A stretch of 24,055 bases of DNA, from assembly GCA_965245735.1 (NCBI GenBank), contig CBDFAX010000029.1, positions 1-24,055 on the forward strand. The letters run 5' to 3'. The stretch is from Abiotrophia sp965245735 (GTDB lineage Bacteria; Bacillota; Bacilli; Lactobacillales; Aerococcaceae). How positions within the stretch are numbered: position 1 is the stretch's first letter; every line of letters begins with the position of its first letter. The position numbers were made by a program, and so were the translations under genes. Positions 1 through 7,390 of this stretch are shown here, one piece after another. Below the pieces are notes generated by a model that was given only the letters and a program-made list of their open reading frames with translations, had not been told where the DNA came from and did no database searches.

Positions 1-1
1 T

Positions 2-1033
2 AAATATCAATTGGATCCGGCTCAAACCTACTATGTTGGTGACCGCGACCTAGATATTGAGTGTGCCCTAGCTGCCGGTATAGGAAGCATTAACTTTATC
101 GGAGCAGAGACTAGTCAGCAACGCGTCATGACGCAGTTAAAGGATATTCTAGATTGGTTTGTGCCTAGTGTTGGCCCCGTTACACCGGAATTTCAGGCTA
201 AGTTAGCGGCTTGTTTGTCAGCTCATCTGACACCCTTGGACCATCTGTCACTTAACGCGGTTTTTCGGGCCGACTTGCCTCAGTATCAACGGCGCTATTT
301 CGTCAAGATGTATGCGGAAGCAGACAAGTTTAAGCGGGATAAGCTAGGTCTTCTGGCAATCTGGCCTGATTGGTATGTCGCGGATCTGGTCTTAGAGGGA
401 CGCCATGTTCTCATTCAAGACTGGCAGGAACTAGCCCCAGTGGTGACGCCAAGCCTTGAAGATTTAGGCAAGCTAGGGGAGCTCTTAGCCCAAACGCATT
501 TGAAGCTAGCACCTTTAGCTGATCACTTGCGGCGGCAACCGCCTCTTAGTCAGCAAGTCAATAGCTGGCACCAGGATTTACTAGGCAGCTCTGAAGCGGC
601 AAGGCTGGCACCCCTCTATGACTTTTTCCAAGCTCGTTTTGAGCAAATCGATGCGGAGTATGCCAGCCTTCCGCAAGCTGTTCTACATGGGGATTACTCT
701 TGGCGTAACCTCAAGCGTAGGGGAGATGAGTGGGTGATCATTGACTTTGAGCGTCTTGTGGTCGATATTCCCTGGCGTGAATTAGCTAAGCTCTGGCTGC
801 GTGAGGTCAAGTCGACAGAAGAACGCCAAGCCTTTCTAGCGGGCTACCGTAAGATTCTGCCCCTGCAAGAGCCAAGCCTCCTGCTAGATGCCTGTCTCTC
901 CTTCCAATTGGCCCAAGGCATCTACCGCTATGTCCTCAAGGTCGATGACCGAGAGTTCCGTCAGATGGCGGATCAGGTGATTGAGGATGTGAAAGCCTGG
1001 TGCGTGACTCAAGGACTGGATATGAGTAATTAA
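2..1033 (+). CDS. HAD hydrolase / APH-type phosphotransferase fusion, 5' end missing
   Basis: The frame is open to the left window edge, so the N-terminus lies outside; the TTG at 11 is probably not the start. The visible part begins with the end of a HAD-type phosphatase: VGDRDLDIE is the family's motif IV with metal-binding acidic residues. After about 50 residues an aminoglycoside-phosphotransferase/choline-kinase-like domain follows. It has YFVKMY (likely ATP lysine), a hinge-like VLIQDWQEL, the catalytic-loop motif HGDYSWRN and the metal-binding IIDFE. The protein therefore joins a phosphatase and a small-molecule kinase in one cytoplasmic chain. The substrate cannot be read from the sequence; sugars, sugar phosphates or choline-like alcohols are possible. 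It ends about 30 bases before the next promoter, and no clear terminator is visible. Domain assignment is fairly secure, function is not. Confidence 0.8.
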   Translation, partial: KYQLDPAQTYYVGDRDLDIECALAAGIGSINFIGAETSQQRVMTQLKDILDWFVPSVGPVTPEFQAKLAACLSAHLTPLDHLSLNAVFRADLPQYQRRYFVKMYAEADKFKRDKLGLLAIWPDWYVADLVLEGRHVLIQDWQELAPVVTPSLEDLGKLGELLAQTHLKLAPLADHLRRQPPLSQQVNSWHQDLLGSSEAARLAPLYDFFQARFEQIDAEYASLPQAVLHGDYSWRNLKRRGDEWVIIDFERLVVDIPWRELAKLWLREVKSTEERQAFLAGYRKILPLQEPSLLLDACLSFQLAQGIYRYVLKVDDREFRQMADQVIEDVKAWCVTQGLDMSN

Positions 1034-1057
1034 TTTTTTACCACAGCCCCTCAATTT

Positions 1058-1087
1058 TTTGCTATAATATTCACTAGAAGAGGTGAT
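1058..1087 (+). promoter_or_regulatory. Extended -10 promoter and RBS of the ClC gene
   Basis: TATAAT lies at 1063-1068, preceded by TG plus one base (1060-1062), an extended -10. No good -35 is seen. The ribosome binding site AGAGGTGAT (1079-1087) lies just ahead of the ATG at 1091, so the untranslated leader would be very short. Confidence 0.6.
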
Positions 1088-1090
1088 AGT

Positions 1091-2647
1091 ATGCGTAGGA
1101 GATTTCAAGAATTTGCGGCTCGCCGCAATAAGACACGCTATGTCTTAGCGGGGCTCTTAGTCGGGGGGCTAGTGGGGTGTATTGTGTCGGCTTTCCGCTT
1201 TATGATAGGTGCTGTCCTGTCATGGATTGTGTCGGCCTATCAGGCCATGCAGGCTAATCCTTGGCTGATTTTGCCTTATATTGCAGGGACTCTAGTCCTA
1301 GGCTATGTTCTGGGGTTGATTGTCCGGAGTGAACCCTACATTAAGGGCAGCGGGATTCCCCAGGTAGAGCTCCAACTTCAAGGGCATCTAAGCCTTAACT
1401 GGTGGTCTATTCTCTGGAAGAAATTTGTGGCAGGTGGTATTGCTATTGGGTCCGGACTCTTCCTAGGCCGTGAAGGACCCTCTATTCAATTGGGATCAGC
1501 AGTCGGTCAAGGGGTCGCTAAGGTAACCAAGAGCAATCGCGTCCAAGAGAATATTCTGATTTCCAGTGGGGCAGGTGCCGGCCTAGCAACGGCTTTTAAT
1601 GCGCCCATTGCGGGTTTGCTTTTTGTTTTGGAAGAGATTCACCATAGCTTCAGTCCGACGGTCGCTTTAACGACTTTGACAGCAACGGTGACGGCTAACT
1701 TTATCTCCCTACATGTTTTTGGTAATCATCCAGCGCTTGATTTAGGTAATCATCTTAAGTTTCCTGTCGCCTATTACGGTTATTTGGTAGTCTTAGGCCT
1801 TTTGTTAGCAGCTTTCGGTTGGTGCTACCAGCGTATAACCTTTGCCTTGCCACGGCTTTATGCTAAGTTAGTGCCTTGGGTTAAACCGCCTTTCTATGGC
1901 ATTGTGGCTGGCATGCTTATCATTCCAATTGGATTGGTGGCACCCCACATTCTAGGTGGGGGTGGTGAGTTGATTTTAGAATTAGCTCATACTAAGACGC
2001 CGCTCTTAGTCCTAGCCCTTATTCTACTAGTGCGTTTTGTATTTTCCATGGTTTCCTATGGGACTGGCCTGCCGGGCGGGATTTTCTTGCCTATCCTGTC
2101 CCTAGGTGCCTTGGTAGGTGCCTTATACGGTCAGTTTATTATCAATGTTACCGGCATGGATCAGGAACTCTTACTCTGCTTTATTTTCTTCGCTATGGCA
2201 GGGGGCTTTGCAGCTATCGGGAAAGCCCCACTAACGGCTTTACTTCTAGTTAGCGAAATGGTGGGTGGGCTCAACCAACTCATGCCGCTAGCGGTAGTGG
2301 TCCTATCTGCCTTCCTTCTTGCGGAAGCCTTTAAGATGCCACCAATTTATGAGGCATTGGCTGAAAAAATGTTGAACCAAGAGGACCTAGCCAAGACAGG
2401 ACGACGGACCACCTTCGAAGTGCCCATTTATGTCGACAGCCCCTTGGTGGGCCAGAAGGTAGCCGCTATTAAATGGCCTGAAGATGTTTTGATTGCTACC
2501 ATCCGCCGAGGTGAGAAAGAATACATCACCAAAGGCAAAATGGTCCTGCAGGCAGGCGATATTCTGATTGCGGTGACGGATGAAGGCATTATGGGCAATA
2601 TGCATCAAGCCATGACCCAACTAGCTATGCCAGCGCAAGATTCATGA
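1091..2647 (+). CDS. ClC-family chloride/proton antiporter with C-terminal TrkA-C domain
   Basis: This is a 518-residue membrane protein of the ClC family. The selectivity motifs are in order: GSGIP at 86-90, GREGP at 126-130 with gating Glu128, and GTGLPGGIFLP at 324-334. The Glu pair at 181-182 matches the internal proton glutamate of the E. coli exchanger, and Tyr420 matches its inner-gate tyrosine. Having both glutamates predicts a chloride/proton exchanger rather than a passive channel; the serine in GSGIP argues against the fluoride-specific branch. Residues from about 440 to 500 form a TrkA-C (RCK_C) domain, which is known on Gram-positive ClC proteins and may bind a ligand. The probable role is pH or chloride homeostasis at the cell membrane. 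It has its own promoter and shares a bidirectional terminator with the convergent permease. Confidence 0.93.
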   Translation: MRRRFQEFAARRNKTRYVLAGLLVGGLVGCIVSAFRFMIGAVLSWIVSAYQAMQANPWLILPYIAGTLVLGYVLGLIVRSEPYIKGSGIPQVELQLQGHLSLNWWSILWKKFVAGGIAIGSGLFLGREGPSIQLGSAVGQGVAKVTKSNRVQENILISSGAGAGLATAFNAPIAGLLFVLEEIHHSFSPTVALTTLTATVTANFISLHVFGNHPALDLGNHLKFPVAYYGYLVVLGLLLAAFGWCYQRITFALPRLYAKLVPWVKPPFYGIVAGMLIIPIGLVAPHILGGGGELILELAHTKTPLLVLALILLVRFVFSMVSYGTGLPGGIFLPILSLGALVGALYGQFIINVTGMDQELLLCFIFFAMAGGFAAIGKAPLTALLLVSEMVGGLNQLMPLAVVVLSAFLLAEAFKMPPIYEALAEKMLNQEDLAKTGRRTTFEVPIYVDSPLVGQKVAAIKWPEDVLIATIRRGEKEYITKGKMVLQAGDILIAVTDEGIMGNMHQAMTQLAMPAQDS

Positions 2648-2651
2648 TAAT

Positions 2652-2683
2652 AAAAAAGGCTGAGACAGCGTCTCAGCCTTTTT
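2652..2683. terminator. Bidirectional rho-independent terminator
   Basis: Nine-bp perfect stem GGCTGAGAC/GTCTCAGCC with a 3-nt loop (2658-2678), flanked by an A-run on the left and a T-run on the right. It serves both the ClC gene (+) and the convergent permease (-), whose stop codon is at 2685. Confidence 0.93.
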
Positions 2684-2684
2684 A

Positions 2685-4028
2685 TTAGTTTTGCATTTGG
2701 CGTTTAGAGTAAAGCCACCCGATTAAAATCACTAGGGCGCAGAGTAAACTGAAAACCAAAGTAGTTTGAAGGGAAGAAATCAAACTCCCACCAATGACCA
2801 GAGCAGCTCCTATAATCCCCATCACTGGAGCAAAGAGACTGGTCAGGCGATTGCTGGCCAAGCCCTCACGCTTGAGTTTGATGACGCGAAGATAGAGGAT
2901 GATGTAGAAGATGTAGTTGAAGACAATGGTAATTTCGCTGACATCGCCCTTGCCCATAATCCCGAATTTTTGCGTTAGGTAATGGATTAAGAGCCAAACC
3001 AGCGTAATAGCAGTGAAGAGGATGGCGGAAGGTACGGATACCTGATATTTAGGGTGAATCTCTTCCAAGCGGCCTTTTGGTAACATGCCTTTTTCAGCAT
3101 AGGCCTGCGGTAGACGCATCCCAGCTAAGAGGAGGCCGTTGAGGACCCCTAGCATGGAGATAATCACCACGACTAGGATTAGGTTACCAGCGCGTTCACC
3201 TAAGAGTGAAGTCAGGGCGTAGGTGATGGCTTGATCACCAGTTGATAGTACAAAAGTTGCCCCCAGAATGCGGACCATGCCATAGAAGAAGAGCAAGTAA
3301 GTTAGGAGAATAATGAGCGGGCCAATAATGAAGGCACGAATCAAATCACGTTTTGGATGTTTGAGCTCGGGTGCAATAGTCACGACATAGTTCCAACCTT
3401 CATAGGTGAAGGCCAGGGGAACTAGGGCCGATAGCCAACCTAAGCCCACATTACTCGGTTCAATTGCGGAAACACCAGCCGGAAGATTTGGTGCGGGTGC
3501 TGACCAGAAGAGACCAGCAAAGACAATCAGGGCCAAGGGCACCATCTTGACGAACATGGTCAGGGTTTGGAAGTAACCCCCGAGGACACGAGAGAGGACA
3601 TTCAAGGCCATGAAGAAGAGGGTATAGGCCATACCTAAGAGCACTTGCTGACCTAGGTTCAGGTCAAGATTGAAGAGTAAGCCGGTGTAGATGGCAGATG
3701 CCCAGGACACAACAGCAACCACACTTGGGATCATGACGAAGGCTAAGAACCAACCATAGCCAGTCGCTAAGCGAGAAGAAATAAAGCGGTCTAAGTAAGC
3801 CACAACCCCACCACTTGAAGTCTCTAACTTAGCAAATTCTGACAAGGATAGGGAACCGAAGACGATATTGCTGGCCCCAATGGATAGGACCAGTAAACCT
3901 AGTGCTAGGCTACCACCCGTATAGGTCAGGATGTCATCAGCCTTGAAGTAAATCCCCGAACCGACCACAATCCCAATAATCATCGCTACAGCAGTTAAGA
4001 GGCCGTAGGCTTTTTTTGGTTGATTCAT
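2685..4028 (-). CDS. APC-superfamily amino-acid permease
   Basis: This 447-residue protein has about twelve hydrophobic segments and the APC signature GSGIYF at 23-28 in the first membrane helix. The unwound helix around this motif binds the amino-acid backbone in this family. The length and the KHPKRD sequence in a cytoplasmic loop fit LAT/SteT-like transporters. Substrate cannot be assigned; serine/threonine-type exchange is only a family-level possibility. The ATG start is supported by a full AGGAGGT (4036-4042) seven bases upstream. It is transcribed alone, with its own promoter upstream and the shared terminator downstream. No neighbour suggests a catabolic partner. Confidence 0.88.
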   Translation of the reverse strand: MNQPKKAYGLLTAVAMIIGIVVGSGIYFKADDILTYTGGSLALGLLVLSIGASNIVFGSLSLSEFAKLETSSGGVVAYLDRFISSRLATGYGWFLAFVMIPSVVAVVSWASAIYTGLLFNLDLNLGQQVLLGMAYTLFFMALNVLSRVLGGYFQTLTMFVKMVPLALIVFAGLFWSAPAPNLPAGVSAIEPSNVGLGWLSALVPLAFTYEGWNYVVTIAPELKHPKRDLIRAFIIGPLIILLTYLLFFYGMVRILGATFVLSTGDQAITYALTSLLGERAGNLILVVVIISMLGVLNGLLLAGMRLPQAYAEKGMLPKGRLEEIHPKYQVSVPSAILFTAITLVWLLIHYLTQKFGIMGKGDVSEITIVFNYIFYIILYLRVIKLKREGLASNRLTSLFAPVMGIIGAALVIGGSLISSLQTTLVFSLLCALVILIGWLYSKRQMQN

Positions 4029-4066
4029 ATATAATACCTCCTAATATCAAAGATGAATTACTCTAC

Positions 4067-4095
4067 ATTATACGCGTTTAGTCCTTGGGGTACAA
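4067..4095 (-). promoter_or_regulatory. Sigma-A promoter of the APC permease
   Basis: Read on the minus strand: -35 TTGTAC (4090-4095), 17-bp spacer, -10 TATAAT (4067-4072). The leader to the start codon is about 35 bases. Confidence 0.65.
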
Positions 4096-4172
4096 GAAGA
4101 ATTTGAATAAAGTGGCAAAAAAATGAGAATTGGATGAGTTTCGTTCGGGCTACTTGGATATTGTATGACCAT

Positions 4173-4203
4173 GATATGTGCGAAAACTACTAAATATATG
4201 CTG
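4173..4203 (+). promoter_or_regulatory. Candidate MsmR operator upstream of the GH36-like gene
   Basis: Half-sites GATATGTG (4173-4180) and ATATATGCTG (4194-4203) share the ATATG core at 4174 and 4196, exactly 22 bp apart and on the same face of the helix. The whole 31-bp element is nearly the same as the one at 7252-7282 before msmE: same spacing and the same flanking A-run. AraC-family activators typically bind such direct repeats. Binding is inferred, not shown. Confidence 0.55.
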
Positions 4204-4263
4204 GAATTGTCTTAGTGACCAAGGCGCACATAGAGTAGGTAGCAAAATAAGATAGTAAAATAT

Positions 4264-4287
4264 TTGCTAGGCGCTTACAATTATATT
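4264..4287 (+). promoter_or_regulatory. Weak cre-like site and -10 candidate for the GH36-like gene
   Basis: CGCTTACA (4272-4279) is a perfect right half of a CcpA cre box, but the left half (TGCTAG, 4266-4271) is out of register. TATATT at 4282-4287 is a possible -10; TATGAT at 4295-4300 is an alternative. No convincing -35 is seen, which would suit an activator-dependent promoter. The arrangement mirrors the msmE promoter, where a better cre precedes the -10. The rest of 4029-4324 shows nothing else. Confidence 0.3.
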
Positions 4288-4324
4288 AGGTAAGTATGAT
4301 TACTTTTATGAGGAGGAGAGGCGT

Positions 4325-6292
4325 ATGGAACTCCAAAGCCAAACGCTTATCGGACATTTTGTCTGCAATCATCAACAGTTTTACTTAGACCAGCTGACTA
4401 ATAGACAGACGGGAAAGACCTATCTCTTAAGTGAGAGTGAGCCCTTTGTTATCCATTGGCAGGAGGGGGGGCAACTAGCTGCTAGCCAGATGCAAGCTCA
4501 GATTGAGAAGGAGGCCAAAGAAGTCATTCAGGTAGATTACCAAGACGACCTAGCGCGAGTCAAGGTGATTTATGAGCTAATAGACGGCTATCTTAAATGC
4601 AAGGTCAGCTTGCTAGAGGCAAAACAGACGATTAATTTTCTAGACTTATCGGCCATGACCTTCCAGGAAGATGCCAAGTTTTATCAACCAAAGGAACAAG
4701 AGGCAATTCCCGAGATGGCAGGATTTAGTGGCTACTATGTGGCCTGCGGCCAGCCAGTCTATGCCAATAGTTTCTTCTTAGGGATGGAATTTCCCCTTGC
4801 AGAGAACCACCTAGAACATGGCCGCTATTGGTCCCGCTACTATCTAGGGCGAAAGGTGACTTCAGATCAGCCAGTGAATTTGCATGCGACGGTTATAGGG
4901 TCAGCAGCCAGCCCTGAATTTTCAAGCATCCAACAAGCCTTTTTCGCTTATATCGATAGCATTGCATTACCCAACCACTTCCGCCTACAATATAATTCCT
5001 GGTACGACCATATGCTGGACATCGACGAGGACAAGATTATGACTTCCTTTGCTGCCATACGAGCAGGTTTCAGTGATTATGGAGTACCACTGGATACCTA
5101 TGTGGTGGATGACGGCTGGGCCAATTATGAGAGTTTTTGGGAATTCAACGAGAAATTTCCGCTAGGCCTCTCACGTATCAAGGATCAAGTGGCCAGCTAT
5201 GGCGGCCAGCTTGGCCTTTGGATGGGGCCACGCGGTGGCTATGGGGGTACGCAGCTGACCATGAGCAATTGGCTCAAGGCTCATCCAGAATTAGGACTAG
5301 GGACTAAAAATGAGCGGACTCAAGACGTCAATGTGGGCGACCCTGCCTATTTAAATGCCTTAGAAGCTAAGCTTCTAGCCTATCAGGACCAGTATGACCT
5401 GTCTTATTGGAAGCTAGATGGCTTTTTGATTGAGCCTGCTCAGGATGATGCCTCTGGTCCCCATGGCATGCACCAGATGACGGCGACTTACGAACGTTTG
5501 ATTAAGCTTTTCCAGAACTTACGCTCCGCCTATCGTCAAAAGCATGCCCAAGACCATGATGAAAAAGGGACGCAGCGAGACCTATGGCTGAATTTAACCT
5601 CTTACGTCAATCCAAGCCCTTGGTGGCTAGCCTATGTCAATAGCCTTTGGATTCAAGTTTCTCAGGATACAGGCTATGATTCACTTGGGGAGACCGATTT
5701 GGCTCGCATGATGACCTATCGGGATGATCGTTATCACGCCTTCATTCGCGAGCGAGGTATCCAAGTGCCCCAGAAATATTTCTATAACCATGAGCCAATC
5801 TTTGCTCATCGGGCGACTACAGGGCTCTTAGACCACCCAATTCAGGCCAGTGTCAGTGAATTCCGCGACTATCTCTACTTTATTGGGACGCGTGGTAATG
5901 CCTTCTGGGAGTGCTATTACTCTTATGACCTCTTCGACCATGAGCGTTGGCGTGCCAATGCCGAGGCCATTCGCTGGGTACAGGATAACTATGACGATTG
6001 CCTTAAGAATAGTCGCTTTATCGGCCATAAGCCGGCTGACCATACGGGGCTGTATGGCTATCGTTGCTTGAGCGATGACGGACGGCGTGTCATTCTGTCG
6101 CTACGTAATCCGACAGCTCAACCTCAAACCTATGTTTTAGGGGATGGCGAGCTCCAGACCCTCATGCAGGTCGCAGGGCGAGCAAGCTTGGAACGGACGG
6201 AAAAGCATATTTGGCAGGCTACTTTAGCGCCTCAGGAACTGGTCATCTATCAACTGACCTATGCTGATCCCATGGTTGGCTCAAGAACTTAG
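4325..6292 (+). CDS. GH36-like glycosidase (alpha-galactosidase or alpha-N-acetylgalactosaminidase)
   Basis: This 655-residue protein has no signal peptide and is presumably cytoplasmic. A beta-rich N-terminal domain (about 1-215) precedes a TIM barrel with clan GH-D features. VDDGW is at 261-265, followed by GLWMGPRGG. YWKLDGF (361-367) carries the likely nucleophile Asp365, and SQDTG (446-450) is a candidate for the acid/base Asp448. A small beta domain closes the protein from about 570. It lacks the CSGGGGRFD motif of classical bacterial Aga, so it belongs to another GH36 branch. From memory, a Clostridium perfringens alpha-N-acetylgalactosaminidase of similar length belongs to GH36, so alpha-GalNAc activity is a real alternative. 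AGGAGG (4311-4316) supports the ATG. A shared operator-like element suggests co-control with the msm operon. Confidence 0.75.
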   Translation: MELQSQTLIGHFVCNHQQFYLDQLTNRQTGKTYLLSESEPFVIHWQEGGQLAASQMQAQIEKEAKEVIQVDYQDDLARVKVIYELIDGYLKCKVSLLEAKQTINFLDLSAMTFQEDAKFYQPKEQEAIPEMAGFSGYYVACGQPVYANSFFLGMEFPLAENHLEHGRYWSRYYLGRKVTSDQPVNLHATVIGSAASPEFSSIQQAFFAYIDSIALPNHFRLQYNSWYDHMLDIDEDKIMTSFAAIRAGFSDYGVPLDTYVVDDGWANYESFWEFNEKFPLGLSRIKDQVASYGGQLGLWMGPRGGYGGTQLTMSNWLKAHPELGLGTKNERTQDVNVGDPAYLNALEAKLLAYQDQYDLSYWKLDGFLIEPAQDDASGPHGMHQMTATYERLIKLFQNLRSAYRQKHAQDHDEKGTQRDLWLNLTSYVNPSPWWLAYVNSLWIQVSQDTGYDSLGETDLARMMTYRDDRYHAFIRERGIQVPQKYFYNHEPIFAHRATTGLLDHPIQASVSEFRDYLYFIGTRGNAFWECYYSYDLFDHERWRANAEAIRWVQDNYDDCLKNSRFIGHKPADHTGLYGYRCLSDDGRRVILSLRNPTAQPQTYVLGDGELQTLMQVAGRASLERTEKHIWQATLAPQELVIYQLTYADPMVGSRT

Positions 6293-6297
6293 AATGT

Positions 6298-6329
6298 AAA
6301 AAATCCGCACTGATTCAGTGCGGATTTTT
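6298..6329. terminator. Bidirectional rho-independent terminator
   Basis: Twelve-bp perfect stem AAATCCGCACTG/CAGTGCGGATTT with an ATT loop (6301-6327), with A-run before and T-run after. It lies between the convergent GH36-like gene and the AraC-type regulator. Confidence 0.93.
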
Positions 6330-6349
6330 GTATGTCATCATATCCTGGG

Positions 6350-7183
6350 CTAACGGTAACGTCGACGCCATTCCATAGGCGTCATACCCTTGACGCGTTT
6401 GAAGGCCGAAGAGAAGTTGAACTGATTGCTGTAGCCGATTTGCTCGGCAATGTCGCGAATGGAACGATTGGTTGAAGCCAAGAGCTCGCAGGATTGGTTG
6501 ATACGATAGGTCAAAATGAACTGGGAAGGTGTCATGTGGAGCTCTTGCTTGAAGAGACGGGTAAAGTAATTGCGGTTGAGGTGGCAGATGTCTGCCAGTT
6601 GATCCACGCTGGGGTTGTCCATATAGTGGTCCTGGATATAGTGGATGGCCTCTCTAATATAGAAGGAATGAATCTCATTAGGACGCTGCTGAGGACTGTG
6701 CTTTGAAAAGCGAATCAGATGATCAACTAAGAGATAGAGCTGGGCAATCAGAAAGGACTCATGCTGGGAGTGGTTGCGGATGATGGTCTCCAAGGTGTCT
6801 TTGATACTAGAGATAATCATGGGCTTATGAGGCGTAAAAATCAGGTTGTTAGCATTCAAACCTGCTTGACGCATGAAATTAGCAGCCTTGAGTCCATTGA
6901 ACTCAATCCAACAATAGGTCCAGGGGTCGTCTTGGTCAGCCGTATAGGAACAGACCGTGTTAGGGGGCATGAGAAAGCCTTGGCCTGGCCCCAGTTGAAT
7001 GGCCTCGTGCTTTTCATTCTCGAGAAAGCTTCCCCGCCCTGACAGGATGTAGTGGAAGAGGTAATTATGGGTCAGGGTTGGCCCATAATGATGCCAAGGG
7101 TCACACTTCTCCTTGCCAAACTGAATGGGGTAGAGATCAACAGAAGATATATTATGGAAAACGTAAAACTCTTGCTCGGACAT
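6350..7183 (-). CDS. msmR: AraC-family regulator, MsmR/RafR-like
   Basis: The protein has 277 residues. The N-terminal half is a cupin-like sugar-sensing domain (around HYILSGRGSF and GQGFLMPPNTVC). The C-terminal ~100 residues form two helix-turn-helix motifs: VDQLADICHLNRNYFTRLFK and the second around IRDIAEQIGYSNQFNFSSAF, ending in the usual KGMTPMEWR. Size and layout match MsmR of Streptococcus mutans and RafR, activators of raffinose/melibiose operons, and the gene is divergent from msmE-msmF-msmG-aga as expected. An upstream in-frame GTG at 7192 overlaps the ribosome binding site GAGGTG (7190-7195), so ATG at 7183 is taken as the start. It probably activates msmE and, through the matching element at 4173, the GH36-like gene. 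The symbol is based on family and context. Confidence 0.85.
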   Translation of the reverse strand: MSEQEFYVFHNISSVDLYPIQFGKEKCDPWHHYGPTLTHNYLFHYILSGRGSFLENEKHEAIQLGPGQGFLMPPNTVCSYTADQDDPWTYCWIEFNGLKAANFMRQAGLNANNLIFTPHKPMIISSIKDTLETIIRNHSQHESFLIAQLYLLVDHLIRFSKHSPQQRPNEIHSFYIREAIHYIQDHYMDNPSVDQLADICHLNRNYFTRLFKQELHMTPSQFILTYRINQSCELLASTNRSIRDIAEQIGYSNQFNFSSAFKRVKGMTPMEWRRRYR

Positions 7184-7217
7184 GGATATCACCTCGTCTG
7201 ATAGAAGTTATAATACT

Positions 7218-7247
7218 ATTATAATGCTAGTTAGCTTAGATAGTCAA
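7218..7247 (-). promoter_or_regulatory. Promoter of msmR
   Basis: On the minus strand: TTGACT (7242-7247), 18-bp spacer, TATAAT (7218-7223). The -35 ends five bases from the direct-repeat element at 7252, so autoregulation by MsmR is plausible. Confidence 0.6.
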
Positions 7248-7251
7248 TTTA

Positions 7252-7282
7252 GATATGTTGAAAAGAGACAAAATATATGTTG
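7252..7282 (+). promoter_or_regulatory. Candidate MsmR operator in the msmR-msmE divergent region
   Basis: Direct repeat ATATGTTG at 7253-7260 and 7275-7282, 22 bp apart, separated by an A-rich linker. A 10-bp palindrome TGTACGTACA (7281-7290) overlaps the second repeat. The same 31-bp arrangement occurs at 4173-4203. It lies about 70 bp upstream of the msmE -10, which is far for a simple class-II activator site; DNA looping or a further site is possible. Confidence 0.6.
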
Positions 7283-7332
7283 TACGTACATGATGCGTCA
7301 TTCTTAAATAAAAAACTAGGCATTGCAAGATA

Positions 7333-7359
7333 TGAAACCGCTATCTGCCAGTGTATAAT
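7333..7359 (+). promoter_or_regulatory. msmE promoter with overlapping cre box
   Basis: TATAAT lies at 7354-7359 with no good -35 at the proper distance, as expected for an activator-dependent promoter. TGAAACCGCTATCT (7333-7346) matches the cre consensus TGWNANCGNTNWCA at all but the last position and covers the -35 zone. This predicts CcpA repression in the presence of preferred sugars. Confidence 0.65.
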
Positions 7360-7390
7360 TTAAATATCAAATAAATAAGGAGTGTTCATC

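Noticed and set aside
884..1108. Minus-strand frame over the end of the kinase gene
   Set aside because: No ribosome binding site and it covers the clc promoter; shadow frame.
7382..7390. GTG start for msmE
   Set aside because: The GTG lies in the ribosome binding site; ATG 7391 has ideal spacing. The same reasoning rejects GTG starts at 7192 (minus strand), 8746 and 16722.
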